This document shows, in pieces, positions 1 through 10,032 of a stretch of 64,000 nucleotides of DNA. The stretch spans positions 2,305,001-2,369,000 of the forward strand of contig NZ_CP019389.1 in the NCBI RefSeq assembly GCF_001971785.1, read 5' to 3'. The notes beneath the pieces were generated by a model. It was not told the origin of the DNA. It made no database searches and was given only the letters and a program-made list of their open reading frames with translations. Every line of letters begins with the position of its first letter. The stretch's first letter is position 1. Made by a program: the position numbers and the translations under genes. This DNA comes from Seonamhaeicola sp. S2-3. GTDB lineage: Bacteria; Bacteroidota; Bacteroidia; Flavobacteriales; Flavobacteriaceae.

Positions 1-2600
1 TAGGAGAACGTCAACTTGCTGGCAAATGGCTAATGTATGATAATTCTATACGAGTTCCTTTAATTATTTATGATCCCAGAGCAAATAACCATCAAGATGT
101 AAAAGATATGGTGCTAAATGTAGATATACCATCAACAATTGCAGATATTGCAGGAATTGAAGCACCAAAAACTTGGCAAGGTAAAAGCTTGTTGCCAATT
201 GTAAATCAAGAAACTAATACTATTGGTAGAGATACTATTTTAATAGAGCATATTTGGGACTTTAGTGAAATACCACCAAGTGAAGGTGTACGTACTCAAG
301 AATGGAAATACTTTAGATACGTTAATGATAAATCTATTGAAGAACTTTATAATTTAAAGAAAGATCCACTAGAAACTAAAAATTTAATAGGAAAGAAAAA
401 ATACCAAGAAGTAGCTAAAAAGTTAAGGGCAAAATTAGATGAATTAATTGCAAAAAATAGCGATAAATACAGAAAAGGACCAACAGATTTAACAGTAGAG
501 TTAATTAGAGAGCCAGAAACCGAAGTTGAAATATTCGATTTAAAACCAGAGTTTGGTTGGACGGTACCTATTGAATCCAAATTTCAAAATGCTTATCAAA
601 TTTTGGTGGCTTCAAGTGAGTCTAAAATCAATGCTAATAATGGCGATGTTTGGGATAGTAATAGAGTAGCTTCTAGTCAGTCAACCAATGTAGAATATAA
701 AGGAAAACCTCTTGAAATTGGAAAAACTTATTTCTGGAAAGTTAGAATTTGGGATCAAGAAAATAGATTAGTAGACTATTCTAAAGTTCAAAAATTCACA
801 ATCGGTAAAAGTGATAGCTATATCATTTCAACAGAAAATAAATTTCAAATTGATAGTATAAAGCCTGTGAATTTTGAAAAACGTGGTGATTTTTACTTTA
901 TAGATTTTGGAAAAGCAGCATTTGCTACCATGAATTTTACATATAAAGCAAAAACACCTCACACACTTACTGTGAGAGTAGGTGAAATGTTAGATGATAA
1001 AGGTAATGTAAATAGAACCCCTCCAACCAAGAGTAATATAAGATATCAAGAGCTTAAAGTTGATGTCAAACCTGGGCAAACAGAATATCAAATTAAAGTT
1101 CATACAGACGAGAGAAATACAAGACCAAATAAGGCTATTCCTCTACCAGAAGGCTTTCCCCCTTTAGTGCCATTTAGGTATGCCGAAATTGAAGGTTTTG
1201 AAGGAGAACTTGAAGCCAACAATTTTACACAGCTCGCATTTCATACCTATTGGGATGAAGAGGCAAGTAGCTTTAATAGTAATAATAATATCTTAAATCA
1301 AGTTTGGGATTTATGTAAATACTCTATAAAAGCTACAACATTTAACGGACTTTATGTAGATGGAGACAGAGAACGTATACCTTATGAGGCAGACGCTTAC
1401 TTAAATCAATTAAGTCATTATACTACAGATAGGGAATATGCAATGGCAAGACGTACCATAGAATATTTCATGAAACACCCAACATGGCCTACAGAATGGC
1501 AGCAACATGTCCCTTTATTGATTTATGCAGATTATATGTATACTGGTAATACAGAATTAATAGAGCGTTATTATGAAGCACTAAAGCATAAATCACTTTA
1601 TGAACTTTCAAACGAAGATGGTTTAATAACATCTACAAAAGTAGATGCAGCATTTATGAAAAAACTAGGTTTCCCCGAAGGCTATAAGAAACCATTAACA
1701 GATATAGTTGATTGGCCAGGAAAAAACTTTGCAGGAAGTAAAACCAAAGGTGAACGCGACGGATTTGTATTTAAGCCATACAGTACTGTAATTAATTCAT
1801 TCTTTTACGAGAATATGAAAATTATGGCTGAGTTTTCTAAAATTTTAGGCAAAACAGAAGATGCTTTAGATTTTGAATACAGAGCAGCAAAAGCAAAAAA
1901 AGCGGTTAACGAACAAATGTTTGATAAAGAACGTGGTATTTACGTAGATGGTATAGGAACAGATCACGCATCTTTGCATGCTAATATGATGCCATTAGCA
2001 TTTGGATTAGTACCAGAAGAGCATATTAGCTCTGTTGTAGAATATGTAAAATCTCGAGGTATGGCTTGTAGCGTTTATGGCGTCCAGTTTTTAATGGATG
2101 GATTATATAATGCTGGTGAAGCAGATTACGCTTTAGAGTTATTAACAAGTAAAGCCAAAAGAAGTTGGTATAACATGATTAGAGTAGGTTCTACAATAAC
2201 TTTAGAGGCTTGGGATTACGAGTATAAAGTAAATTTAGACTGGAACCATGCTTGGGGAGCTGTTCCTGCTAATGTAATTCCTCGTGGATTATGGGGTATA
2301 AAGCCTAAAACACCGGGTTATGGCATTGCAACTATTAAGCCTCAAATGAGTAAGTTAAAAAGTAGTTCTATTGAAGTACCAACAGTAAAGGGAACCATAA
2401 AAGCAGAATACAAGTATAATGGAGCTAGATTGCAAACTTATACCATTGAAATACCTGGCAATATGGTAGCAGAGTTTTCTTTAAACGATTTAGAAGGAAA
2501 AGATCTAATTCACAATGGAGAAAAGGTGCCTTCGGCGTTTGAGTCAATAAGACTTTCTCCAGGAAAACATATTATACAACTTAAGATAAATTCATTTTAA
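1..2600 (+). CDS. Multimodular S1 sulfatase - GH78 alpha-L-rhamnosidase fusion (5' end outside window)
   Basis: The reading frame is open to the left edge, so only the C-terminal part is present. The first ~130 residues are the end of a type I sulfatase: [18 protein letters not shown], then T-W-Q-G-K-S-L-L-P and [14 protein letters not shown]. The catalytic C-x-P-S-R motif must lie upstream. From about residue 170 the protein becomes a GH78-type rhamnosidase, with an FN3-like N domain ([16 protein letters not shown]) and an (alpha/alpha)6 domain containing [12 protein letters not shown]. It ends in a beta-sandwich ([15 protein letters not shown]). One polypeptide would thus desulfate and release rhamnose; S1-GH78 fusions are known from flavobacterial ulvan loci. 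The next gene starts about 30 bp downstream. The family calls are firm; substrate is inferred. Confidence 0.88.
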   Translation, partial: GERQLAGKWLMYDNSIRVPLIIYDPRANNHQDVKDMVLNVDIPSTIADIAGIEAPKTWQGKSLLPIVNQETNTIGRDTILIEHIWDFSEIPPSEGVRTQEWKYFRYVNDKSIEELYNLKKDPLETKNLIGKKKYQEVAKKLRAKLDELIAKNSDKYRKGPTDLTVELIREPETEVEIFDLKPEFGWTVPIESKFQNAYQILVASSESKINANNGDVWDSNRVASSQSTNVEYKGKPLEIGKTYFWKVRIWDQENRLVDYSKVQKFTIGKSDSYIISTENKFQIDSIKPVNFEKRGDFYFIDFGKAAFATMNFTYKAKTPHTLTVRVGEMLDDKGNVNRTPPTKSNIRYQELKVDVKPGQTEYQIKVHTDERNTRPNKAIPLPEGFPPLVPFRYAEIEGFEGELEANNFTQLAFHTYWDEEASSFNSNNNILNQVWDLCKYSIKATTFNGLYVDGDRERIPYEADAYLNQLSHYTTDREYAMARRTIEYFMKHPTWPTEWQQHVPLLIYADYMYTGNTELIERYYEALKHKSLYELSNEDGLITSTKVDAAFMKKLGFPEGYKKPLTDIVDWPGKNFAGSKTKGERDGFVFKPYSTVINSFFYENMKIMAEFSKILGKTEDALDFEYRAAKAKKAVNEQMFDKERGIYVDGIGTDHASLHANMMPLAFGLVPEEHISSVVEYVKSRGMACSVYGVQFLMDGLYNAGEADYALELLTSKAKRSWYNMIRVGSTITLEAWDYEYKVNLDWNHAWGAVPANVIPRGLWGIKPKTPGYGIATIKPQMSKLKSSSIEVPTVKGTIKAEYKYNGARLQTYTIEIPGNMVAEFSLNDLEGKDLIHNGEKVPSAFESIRLSPGKHIIQLKINSF

Positions 2601-2629
2601 AAATCTACTAAATACCCCATTTGAAGGTA

Positions 2630-4480
2630 ATGAAGATACTGGTTTTGTCACTGCTGTCTATGGTTAGCTTAAACTCTTGTAAAGAGTATAAAGATGTAAA
2701 AATAGGTGGCGAATTAAAAAAGTGGCACAAGATAACTTTAAATTTTGAAGGACCAGAAACCAGTGAAACGGATGTCAATAATCCGTTTTTAGATTACCGC
2801 TTAGATGTTACATTTAAAAATAAAGACAAAACTTATATAATTCCAGGATTTTATGCTGCTGATGGTAATGCAGCAGAAACTAGTTGTACGTCTGGAAATA
2901 TTTGGCAAGCAAGATTTACACCCGATGAAATAGGAGAGTGGACGTATTCGGTATCTTTTAAAACGGGGAAAAACATTGCAATAAGCGATGATGTTTCTCA
3001 AGCTTCTAGTGCTGGGTATATGGACGGACAGTCAGGAACATTTTTAATCTCGGCATCTGATAAAACTGGAATTGATAATAGAGCAAAAGGTAGACTACAG
3101 TATGTGGGTGAAAATTATTTAAAGTTTGCTCAAATAGGTAAATATTTTATAAAACTAGGAGTTGATGCGCCTGAGAATTTATTGGCATATACAGATTTTG
3201 ATGAGTCAACAAATGCCTTGGGGTTTCAAAAATCATGGGAACCGCATGCTAAAGATTTTGATTCTAAAGCAGAATCCTTTTTATGGCAAAAATCAAAAGG
3301 TAAAAACCTTTTAGGTGCTATAAACTATTTAGCTAGTGAAGAGTTAAACGTATTTTCATTTTTAACATTTAATGTAGATGGCGATGATAGAAACGTTTTT
3401 CCTCATCTTTTAAAAGTGCCCATTAAAGAGTACGAAAATTACGCTAGCATTAAGAAGAATAAGGAAGCATGGGAAACCATGTTTTATAAAACCCGTTTTG
3501 ATGTATCAAAATTAGACCAATGGGAACGCATTTTTGAATATGCAGAAACTAAAGGCATGTTTTTGCACTTTAAAACCCACGAAACCGAAACCGACCATCT
3601 AATGGATAATGGTGTTTTTGGTATAGAGAGCAAGCTTTATTACCGAGAACTTATTGCAAGATTTGGACATCATTTATCAATGAATTGGAATCTTGGAGAA
3701 GAAAATAATCAACCCATAAAAGAAGTTATTAAAGCTGCCGAATACTTATCTAAATTAGATGCGTATAATAGCCATTTGGTAGTTCATACATTCCCCAATA
3801 AAGATGATAGATATGCTGAATTGATTGGAGACCAATCACCTTTAACAGGAGCTTCGTTACAATTAAGTCACCCCGAGTTTATTGATGTACATCCTAGAGT
3901 TTTAAAATGGCGTGAGAAATCGAATGCTACTGGCAGAAAATGGGCTTTAGCTGTAGATGAACCTGGAAAAGCCAACATAGCCTTATTACCAGATGATGAA
4001 GATTCTGAACATAATTATGCTAGGGGTAGAGCCATGTGGGGAACACTTATGGCTGGAGGTTATGGTGTAGAGTGGTACTTTGGTTATGCCAGTCCTAATT
4101 CCGATTTAACTTGTCAAGATTTTAGAAGTCGAGATTTGTTTTGGGATCAAAATAGGTATGCATTAAAATTTTTTAATACCTACATTCCGTTTTGGGAGAT
4201 GGAACCTAGTGATAATTTAGTAATTTCTAAAGATGTATCTTATTGTTTGGCGAAAAAAGGAGAGGTTTATGTTGTTTATACAGAATCTTGTACAGATAAT
4301 ATAACGCTAGATTTACGTAGTGTTGAAGGTGAATTTTTAATTAAATGGTACGACCCACGAAATGGAGGAACACTTAAAAAAGGCTCTTTAGTTAAGGTAC
4401 AAGGATTAAAAAAAGTTAATCTAGGAAAACCTCCATTTAATTACAAAAATGATTGGGTTGTTTTAGTTCAAAAGAAATAG
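2630..4480 (+). CDS. DUF5060-containing secreted lipoprotein, putative glycoside hydrolase
   Basis: The protein begins with a lipoprotein signal (M-K-I-L-V-L-S-L-L-S-M-V-S-L-N-S-C). I chose the ATG at 2630 over the in-frame TTG at 2621 because it starts directly at this signal. A DUF5060-like beta-sandwich follows (F-E-G-P-E-T-S-E, later F-T-P-D-E-I-G-E-W-T-Y). The middle resembles a (beta/alpha)8 barrel of the DUF4038/apiosidase-like type (W-N-L-G-E-E-N-N; A-V-D-E-P-G). The C-terminus is a small beta domain (I-K-W-Y-D-P-R-N-G-G). The gene follows the sulfatase-GH78 gene closely and is probably cotranscribed. Proteins of this architecture are common in PULs but mostly uncharacterised, so the substrate cannot be stated. 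W-N-L-G-E-E is a plausible catalytic Glu region, by inference only. Confidence 0.7.
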   Translation: MKILVLSLLSMVSLNSCKEYKDVKIGGELKKWHKITLNFEGPETSETDVNNPFLDYRLDVTFKNKDKTYIIPGFYAADGNAAETSCTSGNIWQARFTPDEIGEWTYSVSFKTGKNIAISDDVSQASSAGYMDGQSGTFLISASDKTGIDNRAKGRLQYVGENYLKFAQIGKYFIKLGVDAPENLLAYTDFDESTNALGFQKSWEPHAKDFDSKAESFLWQKSKGKNLLGAINYLASEELNVFSFLTFNVDGDDRNVFPHLLKVPIKEYENYASIKKNKEAWETMFYKTRFDVSKLDQWERIFEYAETKGMFLHFKTHETETDHLMDNGVFGIESKLYYRELIARFGHHLSMNWNLGEENNQPIKEVIKAAEYLSKLDAYNSHLVVHTFPNKDDRYAELIGDQSPLTGASLQLSHPEFIDVHPRVLKWREKSNATGRKWALAVDEPGKANIALLPDDEDSEHNYARGRAMWGTLMAGGYGVEWYFGYASPNSDLTCQDFRSRDLFWDQNRYALKFFNTYIPFWEMEPSDNLVISKDVSYCLAKKGEVYVVYTESCTDNITLDLRSVEGEFLIKWYDPRNGGTLKKGSLVKVQGLKKVNLGKPPFNYKNDWVVLVQKK

Positions 4481-4580
4481 TTTTTCAAGGTTTATATATT
4501 ATATAATTCTTAAATTACATCAATCACTAGCATTTAAATTAGTTAGTATATAGTGTTACTTTACATATAAGTATACTTAC

Positions 4581-4625
4581 CATAACAGTACAGGACAGGT
4601 CTCAGCAATTCCTGTTTTATCTTTA
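4581..4625 (+). promoter_or_regulatory. CAGGATA-class operator-promoter for the 4648 operon
   Basis: The proximal heptamer CAGGACA (4591-4597) is preceded 10 bp upstream by CATAACA (4581-4587). The -7 element TATCTTTA (4618-4625) starts 21 bp after the heptamer ends, and the ATG lies about 23 bp further on. This is the same geometry as eight other sites in the window. Confidence 0.65.
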
Positions 4626-4647
4626 TCCTGCAAACGGAATATTAACC

Positions 4648-5378
4648 ATGGTCAAGAATTTAAATAGTTTAGTTGTAGTAGTTACATGTTTTATTTTTTC
4701 GTGTTGTAACACACTAAACGCATCGTATTCCAAAGGTATCTATAAGGAAAATTCTGCAAATAATTGCAAAAAAGAAACTGTTTATATTGAAAAGAATGGT
4801 ATAGTTAGAGTAGATCTTAAAAATTCAGGCGCTTCAAATAATGAGTGGTCTTCGCAAAATATTTTAGATGGGTATACAGGTTCCGATTATTTAATTTGGA
4901 GAGGAGCAGACAATTTTAATACCCCAGGAAATGGGCGTTTGGTTTATACAATAAAAATAAAACACTCAGGAACATATCAATTTGTTTGGAAATCTAGAAT
5001 TGGAGAAGGTGATAGTAATACAGAACATAACGATTCATGGCTTAGAATTAGTGCAGACTCCTTTTATGGCGAAAAGTCAAGTACCGGTCAACGTGTTTAT
5101 CCTAAAGGTTCTGGAAAAACCCGAACCCCGAAGGTGCCAGTAAAAACGGATGGTTGAAAATATATATGAATAAATTAGGAGAATGGACATGGAAATCTCA
5201 CACTAATGATAAAGATCCTTATAACATTTTTGTAAACTTTGAAAAACCTGGTATTTATGATGTTGAAATTTCAGGTAGGTCAAAATCACATGCTATAGAT
5301 CAGTTTGTTTTGTTTAGAACAGATAAAACATTAACACAAGCACAAAATGCAAAATTAAGTAAGATAACTTGTAAGTGA
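4648..5378 (+). pseudogene. Frameshifted secreted carbohydrate-binding-like protein
   Basis: Two overlapping frames (4648-5157 and 5124-5378) together encode one protein of about 240 residues. The upstream frame has a lipoprotein/secretion signal (F-I-F-S-C-C-N) and then D-Y-L-I-W-R-G and Y-Q-F-V-W-K-S-R-I-G-E-G-D-S-N-T-E-H-N-D-S-W-L-R. After ...K-G-S-G-K-T at 5119-5121 it drifts into a short nonsense tail. The other frame reads N-P-E-G-A-S-K-N-G-W-L-K-I-Y-M, a natural continuation, and ends with H-A-I-D-Q-F-V-L-F. The pattern is explained by loss of one base within 5119-5123, in or next to a C run. The protein looks like a jelly-roll binding domain, but I do not recognise a named family. It is the first gene of the operon, directly behind a CAGGATA-type promoter. 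It is either a recent frameshift or a sequencing error. Confidence 0.7.
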
Positions 5379-5391
5379 AGTTTAATAGATA

Positions 5392-6363
5392 ATGAATTCA
5401 AATAGCGTTAATTGGGGAATTATTGGTTGTGGTGATGTTGCCGAAGTAAAAAGTGGACCAGCTTTTCAAAAAGCAAAAAGGTCTGCTTTGTTGTTTGTAA
5501 TGCGTAGAAATGAAGAAAAATTAAAAGATTTTGCTAAAAGACATCATGTACCTAATTTTACAACTAATGCCTCAGAATTGATTAACGATAAAAGCGTTAA
5601 TGCAATTTATATAGCAACACCGCCTTCTTCGCATTTACAATATGCCTTACAAGCTATTCAAGCAGGGAAAAATGTGTATTTAGAAAAACCTATGGTACTA
5701 AATACTAAAGAAGCTAATCAACTTTCAAAAGCTTTAAAAAATAGCACTTCTAAAGTTACAGTAGCTCATTATCGTAGGTGTTTACCATTGTTTGTTAAGG
5801 TTAAGCAGTTATTAGAATCTAATATATTAGGTAAGGTGTCTTCAGCCGAAATTAGCATTGCTCAATCAAAACGTACAAGCCTTATAGCTAAAACAGATGT
5901 GAATTGGAGAATTAATCCAAAAGTGTCTGGTGGAGGCTACTTTCATGATATAGCTCCACATCAATTAGATTTAATGTACTACTATTTTGGAGATATTGCT
6001 AAAATAAAAAGAGGTTTTATTAAAGCCAATGAGTTTACCAATGATGTTGTAAGAGGGGAGGTAATGTTTAAAAATAAAGTCCAATTTAAAGGAAGTTGGA
6101 ATTTTGATGCGGTAAAAGATAATGATAGCTGCATTATTAAGGGAGACAACGGTTCAATTATATTTTCATTTTACGGTAATAAAATAACATTAAATGTTAA
6201 TGAAAAATCAGAACAATATAGCTTTAAAAGCCCCATTCATGTACAACAGCCCATGATTGAGAAAACAGTAGGTTATTTTTTAGAAGAAAATCAAAACCCT
6301 TGCTCAGTTGAAGAAGCTACAGTAGTTACTCAAATTATGGATGAATTTTGCGGAATAGAATAG
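5392..6363 (+). CDS. Gfo/Idh/MocA family NAD(P)-dependent oxidoreductase (cytoplasmic)
   Basis: The 323-residue protein has an N-terminal Rossmann fold (W-G-I-I-G-C-G-D-V-A-E near residues 8-18). It carries the family signature E-K-P-M (Y-L-E-K-P-M-V-L-N) and a C-terminal alpha/beta domain with the H-D-I-A-P-H-Q-L-D segment, whose His/Asp are typical catalytic positions. There is no signal peptide, unlike the two paralogs at 24101-26641. Family members oxidise or reduce sugars, inositols or sugar acids; the substrate is not determinable here. It sits 13 bp after the frameshifted gene and 9 bp before the GH43 gene, so an operon is likely. A role in converting a released sugar or uronate is inference. 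Confidence 0.85.
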   Translation: MNSNSVNWGIIGCGDVAEVKSGPAFQKAKRSALLFVMRRNEEKLKDFAKRHHVPNFTTNASELINDKSVNAIYIATPPSSHLQYALQAIQAGKNVYLEKPMVLNTKEANQLSKALKNSTSKVTVAHYRRCLPLFVKVKQLLESNILGKVSSAEISIAQSKRTSLIAKTDVNWRINPKVSGGGYFHDIAPHQLDLMYYYFGDIAKIKRGFIKANEFTNDVVRGEVMFKNKVQFKGSWNFDAVKDNDSCIIKGDNGSIIFSFYGNKITLNVNEKSEQYSFKSPIHVQQPMIEKTVGYFLEENQNPCSVEEATVVTQIMDEFCGIE

Positions 6364-6372
6364 TTAAGGCAT

Positions 6373-7728
6373 ATGAAAACAGCATTTAAAATATTGAAAG
6401 AAATGTTAGTAGCAATGTTATTAATTGTAACCTCTGCATTTTCACAAAATCCCATTGTAGCTAATGTTGGATTAAATGATCCACACATTCATATTTTTAA
6501 TGATACGGCTTACGTTTATGCATCACACGATAAGTCCATAAATAATGATAAATTTATTATGGAAAATTGGTGGGTTTGGTCATCACCAGATTTGGTTAAT
6601 TGGACTAAACGAAGCGAGTTAAGTCCTAAAGATACCTATATAAGAAAAGATTATGTAAATTGTTGGGCCACAGATGTAGCATATAAAAACGGTAAATACT
6701 ATTGGTATTTTTCAGAAGGAAACAAACAAACAGGCGTTGTGGTAGGAAACTCTCCTGTGGGGCCATGGAAAGATGTATTAGGGAAACCCTTGTTAAATTC
6801 ATCTTTAACACCTACACACGAATACGATATAAGTATTTTTGAAGAAAATGGAGAGCATTTTATAATTTTTGGTGTTTGGGACTATTACATTGCTAAACTC
6901 CATGAGAATATGATAAGTTTAGCCGAAACACCAAAAAAAATTACTATAAACAATCCCAGAGGTCCTTATAATCTTGATGGTGAAAACAAAAAAATGCCAA
7001 CAGACGATAAGCCTTTTGTACATAAATATAATGGAAAATATTATTTGTCTTGGGGATGTTTTTATGCAATGGCAGATAATCTTTATGGACCATATGAATA
7101 CAAAGACACCATTATAAAAGAAGAAAGTTTTGCTAAAGGTTATGATGCCCCAACGTGGCCAAATGGCTTTTTACAAGGACGTCATGGGTCTTTTTTTACA
7201 TGGCATAACCAATGGTACTATGCGTATTGCGATATTAGCCAAACTGGGAATCGATATTTTAGAGATAGCTTTATAAGTTATTTGCATTACAAGGATAATG
7301 GTGAAATGGCAACAATAAGAGTTGACAGCCTAGGAGTAGCAAACTATAATGCTAATTTTAGTATTGAAGCAGAAGAATATTTTAAGGCAGAAGGTGTAAG
7401 CAAAGTAGAAAATACTAAAGGAGGATTTTCCGTAGAGTTCCTGAAAAAAAACGGATATATTATTTTTCCAAATATTAAAAAATTAAATAATAAAACAACT
7501 ATAGAGTTAGAAGTGTTGGTTAATAAAACTGCTAAAATTGAATTAAGAGAAGCTAATTCCAAAGGAAAGCTTCTAGCAACTTGTATTTTACCTAAAAACG
7601 ATATTTATGCATTTCAAAAAAGACAATTCAATATAAAAAACATAGAAGGTGTTAAATCCATTTGTTTAGTATTTAAAACCAATGATAAAACACCTTTAAG
7701 GTTAAATAGATTTAAATTTAAAAGTTAA
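6373..7728 (+). CDS. GH43-family glycoside hydrolase, secreted (candidate beta-xylosidase)
   Basis: The signal peptide ends near A-F-S-Q. The five-bladed propeller starts with N-D-P-H-I-H-I-F, where Asp36 is the likely catalytic base, followed by typical blade segments (W-W-V-W-S-S-P-D-L-V-N-W; Y-K-N-G-K-Y-Y-W-Y-F-S; H-E-Y-D-I-S-I-F). From about residue 330 there is a C-terminal beta-sandwich resembling a carbohydrate-binding module. D-D-K-P-F-V-H-K-Y-N-G-K-Y-Y-L occupies a place where many GH43 enzymes have E-G-P-F, so the acid may differ; this alignment is by eye. GH43 enzymes in ulvan loci remove xylose; that function is inferred from context. It is cotranscribed with the GH3 and GH105 genes. 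Confidence 0.83.
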   Translation: MKTAFKILKEMLVAMLLIVTSAFSQNPIVANVGLNDPHIHIFNDTAYVYASHDKSINNDKFIMENWWVWSSPDLVNWTKRSELSPKDTYIRKDYVNCWATDVAYKNGKYYWYFSEGNKQTGVVVGNSPVGPWKDVLGKPLLNSSLTPTHEYDISIFEENGEHFIIFGVWDYYIAKLHENMISLAETPKKITINNPRGPYNLDGENKKMPTDDKPFVHKYNGKYYLSWGCFYAMADNLYGPYEYKDTIIKEESFAKGYDAPTWPNGFLQGRHGSFFTWHNQWYYAYCDISQTGNRYFRDSFISYLHYKDNGEMATIRVDSLGVANYNANFSIEAEEYFKAEGVSKVENTKGGFSVEFLKKNGYIIFPNIKKLNNKTTIELEVLVNKTAKIELREANSKGKLLATCILPKNDIYAFQKRQFNIKNIEGVKSICLVFKTNDKTPLRLNRFKFKS

Positions 7729-7752
7729 AATTCTACAAATATTTAAAAATCA

Positions 7753-10026
7753 ATGAAGAAACTATTTTATTTAATACTAGTAGCGCTAGGTATATTATAT
7801 AATGCCTGTGGAAATAAAAGTACAACATCAAAAGATTACAAAGACGCTTCTTTGTCAATAGACGAGCGTGTCGATGCTTTGTTACCTTTAATGTCTTTAG
7901 AAGAAAAGGTAGCGCAAATGCGAATTTTTCATGCCAATATAGGGGTTAAGCATGATAAGGACGGAAAATTACAACTTTCCGATAGGGTTATTAAAAAATT
8001 AAAATTAGGTATTGCTGGAATTAAAAACCCAGGCGAACATATTGATGCAGTAGCTGCAGCTAAACTTAATAATGAACTTCAAAAATATATTATAGAAAAC
8101 AATCGTTGGGGAATTCCAGCCTTGTTTGTAACAGAATCTTACAATGGTGTAGATGCAGAAGGGTGTACTAAGTTTGGTCGCCCTATGACATCTGCAGCAT
8201 CATTTAATCCAGACTTAGTGCGCAGGCAATGGGATGTAGTGGGTAAAGAAGCGCGTTTAAGAGGTATGCATATGTGCCACTCACCTGAAGCAGATATTGT
8301 TCGTGACCCACGTTTTGGTCGTATGAGTGAAGCTTTTGGAGAAGATACCTATTTAACAACACAAATGGTTAAAAACGCTATTATTGGAGTTCAAGGAAAT
8401 TACGAAGGATTAGGAAATGGTACGCATATTGGTGCAGTAGCCAAACATTTTGCGGGGTACGGACAAGTTCTAGGAGGTTCTAACTTTGCGGCTATAGAAA
8501 TTTCACCAAGAACTTTAATAGATGAAATTTATCCACCATTTGAAGCAGCTGTAAAAGAAGCAAAAACCTTAGGTATTATGGCATCACATGGCGATATTAA
8601 CGGTATTGCAAGCCATGGAAATCCAGAATTATTAACAGGGGTTTTACGAGATCAATGGGGGTTTAAAGGTTATGTAGTTTCAGATTCTAACGATATTGCA
8701 CGTTTACATTATTTTATGCATGTGGCCGAAACACCAGAAGATGCAGCACGCATGGGCTTAGAGGCAGGTATTGATATCGATTTATATGCCGAAGATTCTT
8801 ATGCTTATCTTCCAGAAATGGTGAAGAAAAACCCAGAGTTAGAAAAGTTAATTGATAGATCTGTACGTCGTGTATTAAGAACAAAATTTATTTTAGGCCT
8901 TTTTGATAACCCATATATCGATATTGAAGAAGTAAAGAAAGGTGTTAGAGCCCAATCGTCTTTAGAGCTTGCTAAAGAATCAGATTTAGAATCTATCATT
9001 TTATTGAAAAATGAGGATAAGACTTTACCGCTTTCAAAAGACAAAACTTTAAAAGTAGCATTGTTAGGCCCACTATTAAAGGAGAATACAAAAGAGATGT
9101 TTGAGTCTGTTGCTGGTTCAAATGTGAAATTCATTGCTCAAAAAGGGTTTCAATTAACAAACCAAAAAGGAGGTGCTCCAGAACTTTTAGAAAGAGATCC
9201 AAAAGCTATAGCAAGTTTAGTTAACAAAGCAAGGTCTGCAGATGTATCAATATTATTTTTAGGTGGTGATGAGTACACTTCAAAAGAAGCGTATTTTAGT
9301 AACAGTACTTTAGGAGACCGTGCTACCATCGATCCTGTTGGTCCACAAGACGAATTGGTAGAAAAAATTAAAGCCTTAGGAAAACCAGTAATTGTGGTTT
9401 TAAAACATAGAAGAACGTTGTCAATTAACGTGATTGCAGAACAAGCCGATGCTATTTTAGATACTTGGGATTTAAGTGAGTTTGGAGATGAATCTACTGC
9501 TAGGATAATTTTTGGAGAAGTCTCACCATCAGGAAAATCACCAGTAACAATTCCAAGGTCTATAGGGCAAATTCCATTTCACTACAGTATGAAGGAGATT
9601 AACTATAAAAAAGAATATTTGTTTTTAGGCAAAGGCCCACTTTACCCATTCGGTCATGGTTTAAGTTATGTTGATTTTGAATATTCTGATATATCTATTT
9701 CTAACAAAGAATTAACCCCAAATACAGAACTCCAAGTTAGCGTAAAAGTAACCAACAAGGGCAATATGAAAGCTAAAGAAGTGGTGCAAATGTATATAAA
9801 AGATGAAATAGGTTCAGTTACACGACCTGATAAAGAGTTAAAGGGTTTTGAGAAAATAGAATTAAATCCAGGAGAAACTAAAACAGTATCATTTAAAATA
9901 ACGCCTAAAATGCTAGAATTTACAGGACTTAAAATGGAGAAAGTCTTAGAAGCAGGAGACTACACAGTCATGGTAGGCACATCATCACAAGACTATTTAG
10001 AAACAAAATTTAAACTAAAAAAATAA
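7753..10026 (+). CDS. GH3 beta-glycosidase, lipoprotein
   Basis: The 757-residue length is normal for a three-domain GH3. The lipobox is I-L-Y-N-A-C. The TIM-barrel domain contains R-D-P-R-F-G-R-M-S-E-A-F-G-E-D, K-H-F-A-G-Y-G and the nucleophile motif G-Y-V-V-S-D-S-N-D (Asp311). The (alpha/beta)6 sandwich follows, with G-G-D-E-Y-T-S-K-E-A as the likely acid/base loop. The FN3-like C-terminal domain begins after the P-F-G-H-G-L-S-Y motif. It lies between the GH43 and GH105 genes with gaps of 24 and 6 bp. In ulvan-type loci GH3 enzymes act as exo-beta-xylosidase or beta-glucosidase; specificity cannot be read from the sequence. Confidence 0.92.
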   Translation: MKKLFYLILVALGILYNACGNKSTTSKDYKDASLSIDERVDALLPLMSLEEKVAQMRIFHANIGVKHDKDGKLQLSDRVIKKLKLGIAGIKNPGEHIDAVAAAKLNNELQKYIIENNRWGIPALFVTESYNGVDAEGCTKFGRPMTSAASFNPDLVRRQWDVVGKEARLRGMHMCHSPEADIVRDPRFGRMSEAFGEDTYLTTQMVKNAIIGVQGNYEGLGNGTHIGAVAKHFAGYGQVLGGSNFAAIEISPRTLIDEIYPPFEAAVKEAKTLGIMASHGDINGIASHGNPELLTGVLRDQWGFKGYVVSDSNDIARLHYFMHVAETPEDAARMGLEAGIDIDLYAEDSYAYLPEMVKKNPELEKLIDRSVRRVLRTKFILGLFDNPYIDIEEVKKGVRAQSSLELAKESDLESIILLKNEDKTLPLSKDKTLKVALLGPLLKENTKEMFESVAGSNVKFIAQKGFQLTNQKGGAPELLERDPKAIASLVNKARSADVSILFLGGDEYTSKEAYFSNSTLGDRATIDPVGPQDELVEKIKALGKPVIVVLKHRRTLSINVIAEQADAILDTWDLSEFGDESTARIIFGEVSPSGKSPVTIPRSIGQIPFHYSMKEINYKKEYLFLGKGPLYPFGHGLSYVDFEYSDISISNKELTPNTELQVSVKVTNKGNMKAKEVVQMYIKDEIGSVTRPDKELKGFEKIELNPGETKTVSFKITPKMLEFTGLKMEKVLEAGDYTVMVGTSSQDYLETKFKLKK

Positions 10027-10032
10027 GATTAT

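Noticed and set aside
4624-4630. TATCCTG (minus-strand CAGGATA) near the 4648 start
   Set aside because: It overlaps the predicted -7 element and transcript start and has no partner at 10 bp nor a matching -7 element on the minus strand.
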